Positions 46,047 through 55,219 of a stretch of 64,000 nt of DNA are shown in pieces. Where the stretch lies: the NCBI RefSeq assembly GCF_007904085.1, contig NZ_CP042326.1, forward strand, positions 434,001 to 498,000. Direction: 5' to 3'. A program made the translations under genes and the position numbers. The notes under the pieces were generated by a model. That model did no database searches, was not told where the DNA came from, and saw only the letters and a list, made by a program, of their open reading frames with translations. Each line of letters starts with the position of its first letter. The first letter of the stretch is position 1. Source of the stretch: Euhalothece natronophila Z-M001. GTDB lineage: Bacteria; Cyanobacteriota; Cyanobacteriia; Cyanobacteriales; Rubidibacteraceae.

Positions 46047-46230
46047 TAAGTTTTTCTCCTTCACCCTATCACTCCACAACATTTTCTTTTTGGGTTATAC
46101 TATTTTTCGTGAATAGTAAAAAACAGAAACTTGATAGTAATAAAAATCGGATATAGCAATATGATCTCATTTGTAAAAACTAGCTTAATTTACGTAGGCT
46201 GAAAGCCGTGCCGAAGGCTTACCCTCTAAC

Positions 46231-46265
46231 CCCCCTTATTAAGGGGGGAATTAAAGGGGGGATCA
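46231..46265 (+). repeat. Palindromic C/G repeat, second copy
   Basis: CCCCCC-TTATTAA-GGGGGG with a second GGGGGGATC arm, closely like the copy inside hesA. The two share the order of arms and the AT core, TTAATAA against TTATTAA. Confidence 0.75.
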
Positions 46266-46272
46266 AATGCAG

Positions 46273-46301
46273 GAATTTACAACTGATTTAGGATTGCTAT
46301 A
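46273..46301 (+). repeat. Dispersed repeat copy B (TTTACAACTGAT...GGATTGCTATA)
   Basis: TTTACAACTGATTTAGGATT then GCTATATA, next to the C/G palindrome. Same core as the copy near 17128-17160 after menE. Confidence 0.6.
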
Positions 46302-46466
46302 TAACTATTTTTAATAATTTGTCAAAGTTTCATGCGAATGTCAAAAAGAAGACTTAAATTCAAGGCTAGTAATTATAAACTGGTAAATTAATAAAGGCGC
46401 GATCGCGCAGAAGTTATTAAAATCTGTATTAAATAGCAACTTCTAGAAATAGTGTTACTCAGATAG

Positions 46467-47150
46467 TTACTTGAGAAATTCTGAATGTTGCGAGGAGTTC
46501 AAACCTTCTTTTAAGACTGCCAAAACTCTTGCCATATCGCCATTTAGCAGGGATGCAACTGCTAACCACAATCCAGGGAACACCTCACTGCGAATAATTC
46601 CAGCGCGATCGGGTTCAAGGGAACGATAATCACCATCGGTGAGAACAAACCAATTTAATTTTTGATCCAATACCTGCCAAACGAGATATTCCCGAACCCC
46701 GTTGCGACGGTAAACCTTCTTTTTTTCATACAAATCATTGGCGCTACTACTGGCAGCCACTTCCACCACTAATTCCGGTGCGCCTTCAATATAACCATCT
46801 TCATCAAGGCGAGATTGCCCCCCTGCAGTTTCCTCAATGAGTAAAACAGCATCAGGCTGAGGTTCATTGTCTAAATCTAGGCGAACGGTGGGATTATCAC
46901 CTAATCTCGTTCCTGGTGTCATTGCTTTGTAAGTTCCCAACCAAGTCATCAAATCACCGTGAGGTTCAGCATGAGGTTCAAACCGTAGAGGGGAGGGCAC
47001 GTAAACAACTCCTTCAATGAGTTCTGCTTTTTTTAGATGTGGCATGGCATGGTAACGACGTTCAAACTGATCACGAGTAAGATGATCGCCGCTTTCGAGA
47101 GGAGGTGTTACAAAATGACTCTCTTGTTGGGATGATTGCGCTTTAACCAT
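46467..47150 (-). CDS. Uma2-family (DUF820) putative restriction-endonuclease-like protein
   Basis: The 227-residue protein has the Uma2 plan: RDQFERRYHAMPHLKKAELI at the start, DNEPQPDAVLLIEE for the PD-type catalytic part, and APELVVEVAASSSANDLYEK with the ExK-like part. Cyanobacteria hold dozens of these PD-(D/E)XK-fold genes, with no known function. It stands alone, with a good ribosome binding site (GAGAGGA). Confidence 0.85.
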   Translation of the reverse strand: MVKAQSSQQESHFVTPPLESGDHLTRDQFERRYHAMPHLKKAELIEGVVYVPSPLRFEPHAEPHGDLMTWLGTYKAMTPGTRLGDNPTVRLDLDNEPQPDAVLLIEETAGGQSRLDEDGYIEGAPELVVEVAASSSANDLYEKKKVYRRNGVREYLVWQVLDQKLNWFVLTDGDYRSLEPDRAGIIRSEVFPGLWLAVASLLNGDMARVLAVLKEGLNSSQHSEFLK

Positions 47151-47277
47151 GATTATTTTCCTCTCTCCCCTGATTCGCTTTATCTTCAGTTTACTGTATC
47201 GATAATTTTGCGCGATCAGATTTTTATCATATCATCTTTTTCTATAAACCCTAACTTAAGTCATCCGCTAAGGTTTC

Positions 47278-47898
47278 TCACAACTTTTCAAAGATGGTTA
47301 ACCCTACCCCTGCTAACAACCAATAATGATTAATCTGAGTAAACCCAATTTGCTTTCCCATTTCTTCTCGCTTAGAAAAACTGTAAAGGCGAATTTTTCC
47401 AGCGCCGATGGGAATCTCTTGATAACCATCATTTCCTATCCCAACCCAATCAATTAAATAATACTTTCCTTGAGGTTTTAGGGTGCGATAAACTTCCGAT
47501 AAGACTTGTAAGGGTTCTGGATAATGAAGAAAGCTAATGGTATTAAAAACTGCATCGAATTGATTATCGGCTGTTGGTAACGTAGCGGCATTTCCTTTAA
47601 TATACACTAAGCGGGGTGCATGACGACGAGACTTTCGCGCTTGGCGTAACATTTCTGAAGAGATATCTAAACCGATGCCAAAAAGGTCTGGATAAATTTT
47701 TGCTAAACGGTCTAATAAGCGTCCTGTTCCACAGCCTAAATCTAATACCCAAGGTGTTTTCGGTAATGTGAGATAATCCAATAATCGTCGATGAAGGGTT
47801 TTATAAAATAAGGAAGAAATTAAATCATCATAAAATAATGCCCAAATATTAAAGAGTTGAATTTTTTGTTGAATCTCTTGCTCACTATTTGAGGTCAT
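47278..47898 (-). CDS. Class I SAM-dependent methyltransferase (UbiE/Methyltransf_11 type)
   Basis: The 206-residue enzyme carries SAM motif I VLDLGCGTGRLLDRLA, motif II (DAVFNTISFLHYPEP) and GKYYLIDWVGIG. The substrate is unknown. The start codon is inside short heptad-repeat DNA (47896-47916), in reverse orientation to the nif spacers. It follows sufS after 68 bases and could be at the end of that operon. Confidence 0.85.
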   Translation of the reverse strand: MTSNSEQEIQQKIQLFNIWALFYDDLISSLFYKTLHRRLLDYLTLPKTPWVLDLGCGTGRLLDRLAKIYPDLFGIGLDISSEMLRQARKSRRHAPRLVYIKGNAATLPTADNQFDAVFNTISFLHYPEPLQVLSEVYRTLKPQGKYYLIDWVGIGNDGYQEIPIGAGKIRLYSFSKREEMGKQIGFTQINHYWLLAGVGLTIFEKL

Positions 47899-47916
47899 TA
47901 GTCATTAGTCATTTGT
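47896..47916 (+). repeat. Short heptad-repeat copy at a methyltransferase start
   Basis: TCATTAGTCATTAGTCATTT lies over the minus-strand ATG, so on the coding strand it reads AATGACTAATGACTAATGA. Here the orientation relative to the gene is opposite to that in the nif spacers, and there is no AAAGGAC half. Confidence 0.7.
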
Positions 47917-47966
47917 TATTGATTGGCGCACATTGGGTTCTCGCTAACAAAATGAACCGCATTTGC

Positions 47967-49229
47967 CTATTCCATCATTTCCATAAAGAAGTCAATGGTA
48001 TTTTTTAGGGCTGTAACAAAAGCATCAATTTCTTCCTTTGTATTATAGAAGTAAAGACTTGCCCTTGCACTTCCTGAAACGCCTAGTTCTCGATGTAAAG
48101 GTTGGGTACAATGATGCCCAGAACGAATCGCAACCCCATCATAATCTAAGAGTGGGGATAAATCATTAGGGTGTAAGTTTTCCACATTAAAAGATGCAAG
48201 TGCTGCCCTTCCTTTCCCCTTTCCATCAGGTTTGGGTCCATAAATATTTAGGTTAGGAAACTGATTTAATTTATCAAAAAGATAAGCAGTTAGTTCTTCC
48301 TCATAGGCATGAATATTTGCCATGCCAATATTGCTTAAATAATCAACCGCTGCCCCTAAAGCAATCGCTTCTCCAATCGCAGGAGTTCCTGCTTCAAATT
48401 TATGGGGCAATTCTCCACAAGTGAAATGATCTAAAAATACTTCTCCAATCATTTCGCCACCGCCGAGGAAAGGCGACATTTCTTCTAATAAATTTTCCTT
48501 GCCATATAAAAAGCCAATCCCCGTGGGGGCGCACATTTTATGTCCGCTAGCTACTAACCAATCACAATCAATTGCTTGCACATCAACAGGTAAATGAGGG
48601 ACACTTTGACAGCCATCAATTAACACTTTTGCCCCTTTTTCATGGGCAAGCCTCGTAATTTCCTCAACTGGATTAATGCAGCCTAAGGTATTAGAAACAT
48701 GAACTAAAGCAACTAATTTGGTATTATCAGATAGTAAACGTTTATACTGTTCAATATCTAATTCTTGATTTTCATTTAATCCCACGTGCTTGAGGGTTGC
48801 CCCTGTTTTCTGGGCGATCATTTGCCAAGGAACTAAGTTACTGTGATGTTCCATGACAGAGGTTAGAATTTCATCCCCCGATCGCAGATTATTTAAAGCC
48901 CAACTGTAAGCCACTAAATTCACTGCTTCAGTGGCGTTACGAGTAAAGACAATTTCATTACGAGAGTTGGCATTAATAAACTGGGCAACTTTATCTCTTG
49001 CCCCTTCAAACCCTTCTGTTGCCTTAGTGCTTAAATGGTGCGCTCCACGGTGAACATTAGCATTATTATAGCGATAATAGTTATCTAGAGCATTGATAAC
49101 TGATAAGGGTTTTTGAGACGTGGCTGCACTATCGAGATAAATCAGTTGATTCCCATTAATTTCCTGATTGAGGATGGGAAAATCAGCGCGAACTTTTTCT
49201 CCCAGTGATTGAGTGGTAGCAATGGTCAT
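47967..49229 (-). CDS. sufS: Cysteine desulfurase SufS
   Basis: SufS takes sulfur from cysteine for the SUF pathway. The 420 residues show the PLP Lys in [33 protein letters not shown], and the catalytic Cys in [20 protein letters not shown]. It is the last main gene of sufBCDS, 12 bases after sufD. Confidence 0.95.
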   Translation of the reverse strand: MTIATTQSLGEKVRADFPILNQEINGNQLIYLDSAATSQKPLSVINALDNYYRYNNANVHRGAHHLSTKATEGFEGARDKVAQFINANSRNEIVFTRNATEAVNLVAYSWALNNLRSGDEILTSVMEHHSNLVPWQMIAQKTGATLKHVGLNENQELDIEQYKRLLSDNTKLVALVHVSNTLGCINPVEEITRLAHEKGAKVLIDGCQSVPHLPVDVQAIDCDWLVASGHKMCAPTGIGFLYGKENLLEEMSPFLGGGEMIGEVFLDHFTCGELPHKFEAGTPAIGEAIALGAAVDYLSNIGMANIHAYEEELTAYLFDKLNQFPNLNIYGPKPDGKGKGRAALASFNVENLHPNDLSPLLDYDGVAIRSGHHCTQPLHRELGVSGSARASLYFYNTKEEIDAFVTALKNTIDFFMEMME

Positions 49230-49241
49230 TTTACTTCTTTC

Positions 49242-50588
49242 CTAACCTAGAAACCGATTTTGCAAACTGCTATATAATCCCTCTCGCACCGATTTAAAGG
49301 GAATTTCCTTAATAATTTCGGCAGCAAAAGCATTAATCAGTAAATTAGAGGCAGCTTGGCTATCTAATCCCCGACTGCGAAGATAAAATAATTCATCTGC
49401 TTCGAGTTGGCTAACGGTTGCCCCGTGAGCGCATTGTACATTATCGGCGGTGATATTTAATTCGGGCTTGGTGTCAACGTGAGCTTTATCCGATAATAAA
49501 AGATTACGATTGAGTTGGGAAGCATCGGTTAATTGGGCTTTTTGCGGAACAAATACTTTCCCATTGAAAACGGCACGACCGTTATCATCTAAAATATTTT
49601 TCTGAAGTTGATCGGCACTGCTGTGAGGATGGCGAAACGCGATCGCGCTATGAGTATCTAACAACTGTTCCCCATTGCCTAAGGTTAACCCATAGAGACG
49701 AGTATCGGTTTGAGTGCCCGTTTGAAACACATCAAAATCTAGTCGTGCTAACCGTCCGCCCATACTAACAGGATAACAAGCATAACGGCTATCTTGAGCT
49801 TGAGTTACCGCCGTTTTCGCAATCTGAAAGCTATTTAAGGCTTCTTGCTGCAGACGAATATGATTCACTTCTGCATTGGCTTCTACCCAAACTTCAGTGA
49901 CAGGGTTATTAAAATAGGAAGCTGCATCCGTTGCCGAGAAGCTAGCATATTGTTCAATGAAATTGACTTTAGCACTGGTTTCAGCAATGACTAAACAACG
50001 GGGTTGAATGAGACTGGGTTTTTCTTCTCCCACCGATAAAAATAATAAATGGATGGGCGTTTCCACCTCAGTATTCTTAGCCACCCAAACCACGGCAGCA
50101 TCATCAAAGCCAGCCGTATTTAAGGCGGTAAATAACTCTTCTCCCCCTTCCTGTTGGGTTAAATAATCAGTAACTTTCGATTTTTCTTTTGCTTCTAACG
50201 CCGCTAAATTACCAACTTTTACCCCTGCTGGTAAGTTTTCCACTTGCGAGAGAGTAGGGGAATAATAGCCATTAATAAAGACTAATCTTGTGGTTGCCTC
50301 AGGAATATTAAAAGCATCTACGGCTTGCGAACTAATATCAAAGGAGTGACTCTTTTGATATTGATATTCTAAGAGAGGGGATAAATCAGTAAAGCGCCAT
50401 TCCTCATCTTTACGGTGAGGCATTCTCGAATTAGCAACCGTCGTGGCAGCTTCTTGCTGTCGTTTTTGTCGCCAGAGAGAAAACGTTGACTCCTCCGTGA
50501 CTGATCGTTTTTGACATTCACTTAAAAGCTGTGTCAAAAACTGATCTTGCTGAGTCATTTGATCTTGAGAAGAAACTGACATTGTCAT
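49242..50588 (-). CDS. sufD: Fe-S cluster assembly protein SufD
   Basis: SufD joins SufB and SufC in the scaffold complex. The 448 residues show PHRKDEEWRFTDLSPLL near the start, the beta-helix centre (YACYPVSMGGRLARLDFDVF) and the C-terminal CAHGATVSQLEADELFYLRS with the conserved Cys/His. It lies two bases after sufC. Confidence 0.94.
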   Translation of the reverse strand: MTMSVSSQDQMTQQDQFLTQLLSECQKRSVTEESTFSLWRQKRQQEAATTVANSRMPHRKDEEWRFTDLSPLLEYQYQKSHSFDISSQAVDAFNIPEATTRLVFINGYYSPTLSQVENLPAGVKVGNLAALEAKEKSKVTDYLTQQEGGEELFTALNTAGFDDAAVVWVAKNTEVETPIHLLFLSVGEEKPSLIQPRCLVIAETSAKVNFIEQYASFSATDAASYFNNPVTEVWVEANAEVNHIRLQQEALNSFQIAKTAVTQAQDSRYACYPVSMGGRLARLDFDVFQTGTQTDTRLYGLTLGNGEQLLDTHSAIAFRHPHSSADQLQKNILDDNGRAVFNGKVFVPQKAQLTDASQLNRNLLLSDKAHVDTKPELNITADNVQCAHGATVSQLEADELFYLRSRGLDSQAASNLLINAFAAEIIKEIPFKSVREGLYSSLQNRFLG

Positions 50589-50590
50589 AC

Positions 50591-51382
50591 TTAAGCGTTA
50601 ACCTCCTGTGGCGCATACTGTTCATACAACCATTCATAGCCATGTTCTTCTAATTGATGGGCTAACTCTTTACCGCCACTGGTAATAATTTGCCCATCTC
50701 CCATCACATGAATGTAATCAGGTTCGACATAATTTAGTAATCGCTGATAGTGAGTAATCATCAGAGTTGCATTATCAGCCGTTGCTAATTGCTTCACCCC
50801 ATTTGCCACAATTTTCAGGGCATCAATATCTAACCCTGAATCTGTTTCATCTAAAATGGACAAGGTGGGTTCAAGTAACGCCATCTGTAAAATCTCATTG
50901 CGTTTTTTCTCCCCACCTGAGAAGCCTTCATTGAGACTTCTTTGGAGAAAGCTAGGATCCATTTTGACAATATCTAGCTTTTCTTCGACTAAATCTTCAA
51001 AATCAAAGGCATCTATTTCTTCTTTTCCTTGGGCTTTCAAGTGGGAATTATAAGCAACCTTTAAAAAGTCTAAGTTACTAACCCCAGGAATTTCTAAGGG
51101 ATATTGAAAGGCGAGAAAAAGCCCTTTTAAGGCGCGTTGATCAGGTTCAAGTTCAGCGATATTTTCCCCTTGATAAATAATCTCACCTGAGGTGATTTCA
51201 TAGTCAGGATGACCGGCTAATACTTTAGACAGGGTACTTTTTCCTGAACCGTTACGCCCCATAATGGCATGAATTTCTCCCGCCTTAATCTCCAAATTTA
51301 CGCCTTTAAGAATGGGGGTATCTTCAACTTTGGCGTGTAAGTTTCGTATGGATAAAATAACGTTGCTATTTTCTTGGATCAT
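50591..51382 (-). CDS. sufC: Fe-S cluster assembly ATPase SufC
   Basis: SufC is the ABC-type ATPase of the SufBCD complex. I start at 51382 ([20 protein letters not shown]), since the 17 codons upstream translate heptad-repeat DNA. The 263 residues show Walker [21 protein letters not shown], signature [15 protein letters not shown] and Walker [20 protein letters not shown]. Confidence 0.95.
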   Translation of the reverse strand: MIQENSNVILSIRNLHAKVEDTPILKGVNLEIKAGEIHAIMGRNGSGKSTLSKVLAGHPDYEITSGEIIYQGENIAELEPDQRALKGLFLAFQYPLEIPGVSNLDFLKVAYNSHLKAQGKEEIDAFDFEDLVEEKLDIVKMDPSFLQRSLNEGFSGGEKKRNEILQMALLEPTLSILDETDSGLDIDALKIVANGVKQLATADNATLMITHYQRLLNYVEPDYIHVMGDGQIITSGGKELAHQLEEHGYEWLYEQYAPQEVNA

Positions 51383-51385
51383 AGA

Positions 51386-51459
51386 GTTTGTTGTTTGTTG
51401 TTTGTCCTTCGTTGTTTGTCCTTTGTAAACCAATGACTAATGACCAATGACTAATGACT
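51386..51459 (-). repeat. Heptad-repeat spacer between sufB and sufC
   Basis: Read on the minus strand: TTAGTCATTAGTCATTGGTC units over the sufB stop, then GGTTTACAAAGGACAAACAA and further AAACAAC units before sufC. It has the same build and orientation as the nif spacers, outside the nif cluster. Confidence 0.9.
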
Positions 51460-52894
51460 AACCCACAGAGTTTTCTAATTTCAAAGCAAGTAATTTATCC
51501 GCTTCTGCAGCAAACTCCATAGGTAACTGATTAAAGACTTCTTTACAGAAACCACTGACAATCATGGAAACGGCATCTTCTTCCGAAATTCCCCGTTGGG
51601 CAAAGTAGAATAGCTGATCTTCCCCAATTTTGGCAGTTGAGGCTTCATGTTCCACTTTGGTGCGATTATTATCAACTTGGATATAGGGGAAGGTATTGGC
51701 TTCGGCTTCATCTCCTACTAACATCGAGTCACATTGGGAGTAATTTCTTGCACCATCGGCTTTTGGTCCCATTTTTACTAAGCCACGATAGCTATTTTGA
51801 GAATGACCAGCAGAAATTCCTTTAGAGATAATGGTACTCTTGGTATTTTTCCCAATATGAACCATTTTTGTCCCTGTATCAGCTTGCTGGTAATTATTGG
51901 TTAAAGCAATAGAGTAAAATTCCCCAACGGAGTTGTCACCAGCTAAAACGCAACTGGGATATTTCCAAGTAACAGCAGAACCAGTTTCTACTTGTGTCCA
52001 AGAGATTTTAGAATTTTTGCCTTTACAGAGTCCACGCTTGGTGACAAAGTTATAAATACCGCCTTTGCCCTCTTCATCGCCAGCAAACCAGTTTTGAACC
52101 GTAGAATATTTAATATCGGCATCGTCTAAGGCGACTAATTCTACGATCGCGGCGTGAAGTTGGTTAGAATCGTACATGGGCGCGGTACAGCCTTCTAAGT
52201 AGCTGACAGAAGCCCCTTCTTCTGCGACAATGAGGGTGCGCTCAAATTGTCCTGCTTCATCGGTATTGATGCGGAAATAGGTGGAAAGTTCCATGGGGCA
52301 TTGTACGCCTTTGGGAACATAAACAAATGACCCATCACTAAAGACCGCAGAGTTTAAGGCAGCAAAAAAGTTATCTCCACTGGGAACCACACTGCCTAAG
52401 TATTTTTTCACTAATTCAGGATACTCTTGTAAGGCTTCTGAAATAGAACAGAAAATAACCCCTTCTTCAGCTAATTTTTCTTTAAAGGTGGTGGCAACAG
52501 AAACACTGTCAAAGATGGCATCTACCGCAACGTTACCGAGGCGTTTTTGTTCCGATAGAGGAATGCCGAGTTTCTCAAAGGTTTCTAGAAGTGCAGGATC
52601 CACTTCGTCTAAACTTTCTTTCTTCTCTTCCTTTTGTTTTGGTGCAGAGTAGTAGATAATATCATTAAAATCAATGGGACGGTAGCCAACGTGCGCCCAA
52701 TTCGGTTCTTTCATGTTCAGCCACTGTCGGTAGGCTTTGAGGCGAAAGTCTAGCATGAACTCAGGTTCATTTTTCTTGGCTGAGATCATGCGGATAATAT
52801 CTTCATTCAGTCCCCGAGGTAAGGTTTCTGTTTCGATATCAGTTACGAAACCGTATTTATAGGGTTGGTTGATTAAAGTTTTAGTGGCAGTCAT
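51458..52894 (-). CDS. sufB: Fe-S cluster assembly protein SufB
   Basis: SufB is the main scaffold subunit on which clusters are built. The 478 residues show [60 protein letters not shown] and [20 protein letters not shown]. It heads the suf operon, divergent from sufR. Its TAG stop lies in the heptad-repeat spacer. Confidence 0.96.
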   Translation of the reverse strand: MTATKTLINQPYKYGFVTDIETETLPRGLNEDIIRMISAKKNEPEFMLDFRLKAYRQWLNMKEPNWAHVGYRPIDFNDIIYYSAPKQKEEKKESLDEVDPALLETFEKLGIPLSEQKRLGNVAVDAIFDSVSVATTFKEKLAEEGVIFCSISEALQEYPELVKKYLGSVVPSGDNFFAALNSAVFSDGSFVYVPKGVQCPMELSTYFRINTDEAGQFERTLIVAEEGASVSYLEGCTAPMYDSNQLHAAIVELVALDDADIKYSTVQNWFAGDEEGKGGIYNFVTKRGLCKGKNSKISWTQVETGSAVTWKYPSCVLAGDNSVGEFYSIALTNNYQQADTGTKMVHIGKNTKSTIISKGISAGHSQNSYRGLVKMGPKADGARNYSQCDSMLVGDEAEANTFPYIQVDNNRTKVEHEASTAKIGEDQLFYFAQRGISEEDAVSMIVSGFCKEVFNQLPMEFAAEADKLLALKLENSVG

Positions 52895-52950
52895 GGACTT
52901 TGTGTTTCCTCAGTTAAGCTAGTTATCCGTCTTTTATGATTTCTGTTGGA

Positions 52951-52965
52951 TCGCTAATCTAGCGA
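52951..52965. promoter_or_regulatory. Inverted repeat TCGCTA-ATC-TAGCGA in the sufB-sufR region
   Basis: A perfect six-base inverted repeat with a three-base spacer lies about 60 bases upstream of sufB. It does not match the SufR site; it could be a second operator or just the sufB leader. Confidence 0.4.
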
Positions 52966-53014
52966 CCGACTTACGAAACATATTTGTTGTTTAACTATTT
53001 TTAGGCTACATTAA

Positions 53015-53028
53015 CAACTAAGATGTTG
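53015..53028. promoter_or_regulatory. SufR operator CAAC-N6-GTTG
   Basis: CAAC (53015-53018), six bases and GTTG (53025-53028) match the site reported for SufR in Synechocystis, with one more matched base on each arm. It lies between the divergent sufB and sufR genes, so SufR probably represses both. Confidence 0.8.
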
Positions 53029-53061
53029 TCAAACTAATTGTAGATTCTTTAGGAAAAAGTA

Positions 53062-53739
53062 ATGGTTCAGGACACTGCTAAAACAGCAACTCTCTCGAAG
53101 ACGGGACAAGGTTCGACTAAGCAAGATATTCTCAGACATATTCTAAAACAGGGAGAAGCCACGGCCCAGGAGTTAGCAGACGTTCTGGAAATTAGCCCCC
53201 AAGCTACCCGTCGTCATCTCAAAGAATTAGGTACAGATGGCTTAGTGTATCACGAAGCGGTACAAAATGGGATGGGGCGACCCCAATACGTCTATTATCT
53301 CACTCAACAGGGACGAGATCAGTTACCGCATGATTATGGGGAGTTTGCGGTTTCTTTCCTTCATACCCTCGCTGAAACGGCAGGAGAAGAACAAGTCCAA
53401 GCAGTTTTAGAAAAACAATGGCAACGGAAAGCGGATGATTATCGCCAAAGAATTGGTGAGGGAACATTACAAGAACGGGTAGAGAAACTGGCAGAATTGC
53501 GGCAAGCAGAAGGGTATATGGCAGAGTATTCGCCTTTAGAGGGATCAACGCCTCAGTTTTTGTTATTTGAAAATAATTGCGCGATCGCGAGTGTCGCTGA
53601 ATCCTATCCTAGCGTCTGTGGACATGAATTAGAAATGTTTGCGGCGATTCTTCCAGACTGCAAAGTAGAAAGAACACATTGGCTATATCAAGGAGAACAT
53701 CGTTGTGGCTATTTAATCCAATTAATAGAGAATGAATAA
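53062..53739 (+). CDS. sufR: SufR, Fe-S-dependent repressor of the suf operon
   Basis: SufR is a winged-helix repressor that holds an Fe-S cluster and shuts off sufBCDS when clusters are plentiful. The 225 residues have the helix-turn-helix TAQELADVLEISPQATRRHL and the C-terminal cluster Cys: NNCAIASVAESYPSVCGHEL, then AAILPDCKVERTHWLYQGEH and RCGYLIQLI. Divergent from sufB over 167 bases with one clear CAAC-N6-GTTG site. Confidence 0.95.
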   Translation: MVQDTAKTATLSKTGQGSTKQDILRHILKQGEATAQELADVLEISPQATRRHLKELGTDGLVYHEAVQNGMGRPQYVYYLTQQGRDQLPHDYGEFAVSFLHTLAETAGEEQVQAVLEKQWQRKADDYRQRIGEGTLQERVEKLAELRQAEGYMAEYSPLEGSTPQFLLFENNCAIASVAESYPSVCGHELEMFAAILPDCKVERTHWLYQGEHRCGYLIQLIENE

Positions 53740-53766
53740 TCAATGTTCAAGTTAAGGAGGAAAATC

Positions 53767-54015
53767 ATGGATAATAGTTCTTTTCAATTTTTAACCAAAG
53801 AAGAATCACAGGAAGTGGATAAAGCATTACTTTCTTCCCCTGAGAAGTTTTTAACACGATTGACCATTTCTTCTTTTAGATTACTCACTATCATCGCCGA
53901 ACAAGAAGGCGTTGCGATTGAAGAACTCACTCCAGAACAAATCATCGCTTGGTTTGAAAAGGATGGCAAAATTAGGCGAGAAGAAGGCATTGAAGCAGCA
54001 ACTCTCAAGTGGTGA
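53767..54015 (+). CDS. Small conserved protein of unknown function after sufR
   Basis: This 82-residue acidic helical protein (DNSSFQFLTKEESQEVDKAL, LSSPEKFLTRLTISSFRLLT, and LTPEQIIAWFEKDGKIRREE) has no Cys and no motif I recognise. Start at 53767 follows AAGGAGG, eight codons inside the longest frame. It is only 27 bases after sufR, so it may share its transcript. Converges on the DNA methyltransferase. Confidence 0.65.
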   Translation: MDNSSFQFLTKEESQEVDKALLSSPEKFLTRLTISSFRLLTIIAEQEGVAIEELTPEQIIAWFEKDGKIRREEGIEAATLKW

Positions 54016-54024
54016 TATTATTAG

Positions 54025-55053
54025 TTAGAGTGAAAACTGCAATAAAGCCTGTTTGATATTTAAAGCGATTCTCTGCACTACAGGAACGGTAACTGAGTTT
54101 CCTACTTGTTTATATCTATGACAATTGGCAAGTTTGGGAGGAAAACTAAAATTAGGGTTAAAACCTTGAAAAGCTAGACATTCTTCAGGAGTAATTTTTC
54201 TGATTTTATCGCCAACTTTAATTAAAGGGACGTTATGTCCACCAGTTCCCATATTCGCGGTGAGAGTGGGGCAAACGTTATTTTTATTTTCTCTAACGTA
54301 AACTCTTCGCCATTGATAAATAGTGTCCTCTCTAATCATTTCTTGCTTTAATTTTGAATAATATTTATGATTAGGCAAGTAGTAATAGGATTCATCAACG
54401 GGCTTTGTTGTTATAATATCCTTAATTGTCTTTACTAAGTCTATTTTCTTAGGAATTTCAAAATAAGCGGAATATGACTCTTTATCTAAAAAAAGATTAT
54501 CATTGATATCTTCATTTAGATCAGCGACGACATGACCTTCATCTTTAAACCCTACAATATAAATTCGTTCTCTAGTTTGAGGGACATTACCATAATCTTT
54601 AGAATTAAGAACAAAGGGAATAAAAGAATAATTTAATTCCTGAGTTAAAATATTTTTAATGGTCTTAAAAGTTCTACCTTGATCATGAGAGACAAGGTTT
54701 TTAACGTTTTCTAAAAGATATGCTTTAGGTTTAATAGCATCTATGAATCTTGCGGTTTCAAAAAATAAATTGCCACGTCCCTTTTGATCATAAAAGCCTT
54801 GTCTATAACCAGCAATAGAAAATGCTTGACATGGAAACCCTGACGTAATAACATCAACATACCCTAGCTTTTCAGGATGTTTAATTTCTCGGATATCTTC
54901 TTCATAAAGGGAATGTGGGAAATTATAACGATAAGTTTCACAAGCCTTAGCATCAAATTCGTTTGCCCACTTAACTGTATAGCCTTCATTGCTAAAAGCC
55001 ATACAAATGCCACCAATTCCTGCAAATAAACTACCGACGCTAAGTTGTGTCAT
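54025..55053 (-). CDS. DNA (cytosine-5-) methyltransferase
   Basis: The 342-residue enzyme has the C5-methyltransferase motifs in order: motif I SVGSLFAGIGGICMAF, motif IV ITSGFPCQAFSIAGYRQ with the catalytic Cys, motif VI LLENVKNLVSHDQG, motif VIII QTRERIYIVGF and the final motifs CLAFQGFNPNF and YKQVGNSVTVPVV. The target-recognition region is small. No restriction enzyme lies beside it, so it looks like an orphan. The target is not readable from sequence; HIP1-related CGATCG methylation is one possibility. Confidence 0.93.
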   Translation of the reverse strand: MTQLSVGSLFAGIGGICMAFSNEGYTVKWANEFDAKACETYRYNFPHSLYEEDIREIKHPEKLGYVDVITSGFPCQAFSIAGYRQGFYDQKGRGNLFFETARFIDAIKPKAYLLENVKNLVSHDQGRTFKTIKNILTQELNYSFIPFVLNSKDYGNVPQTRERIYIVGFKDEGHVVADLNEDINDNLFLDKESYSAYFEIPKKIDLVKTIKDIITTKPVDESYYYLPNHKYYSKLKQEMIREDTIYQWRRVYVRENKNNVCPTLTANMGTGGHNVPLIKVGDKIRKITPEECLAFQGFNPNFSFPPKLANCHRYKQVGNSVTVPVVQRIALNIKQALLQFSL

Positions 55054-55058
55054 TTCAT

Positions 55059-55167
55059 TTATAGTCGTTCCAATTCAGTTCCGTAGTGCAGCCATCTTGG
55101 CTGCTACTAGGGAGCAAGATGCTCCCACTACTTTTAGGTTGCTGTTTTTTATTTGGAATCACTATAA
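55059..55167. mobile_element. MITE-like palindromic element upstream of the DNA methyltransferase
   Basis: The ends TTATAGTCGTTCCAATT (55059-55075) and ATTTGGAATCACTATAA (55151-55167) are inverted repeats with two or three mismatches. Inside are two smaller palindromes, GCAGCCATCTTGGCTGC and GGGAGCAAGATGCTCCC, flanked by GTAGTG and CACTAC. There is no coding capacity in the 109 bases. It resembles small non-autonomous elements of cyanobacteria; the family is not identified. Confidence 0.65.
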
Positions 55168-55219
55168 GTTCTATTTTTTAACATAATAACTTAATTATAA
55201 TTTTTTACTAAATTTTGAG

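Larger units (their letters stand above)
46047..46466. other. Gene-free stretch after modBC with dispersed repeats
   Basis: No gene of normal size seen. The stretch holds a palindromic C/G repeat (46231-46265) and the second copy of the TTTACAACTGAT...GGATTGCTATA repeat (46273-46301). The first 100 bases are AT-rich and hold no clear terminator. Confidence 0.5.

Noticed and set aside
46161-46203. A tiny frame after modBC
   Set aside because: Only about 13 codons, no ribosome binding site, in repeat-rich intergenic DNA.
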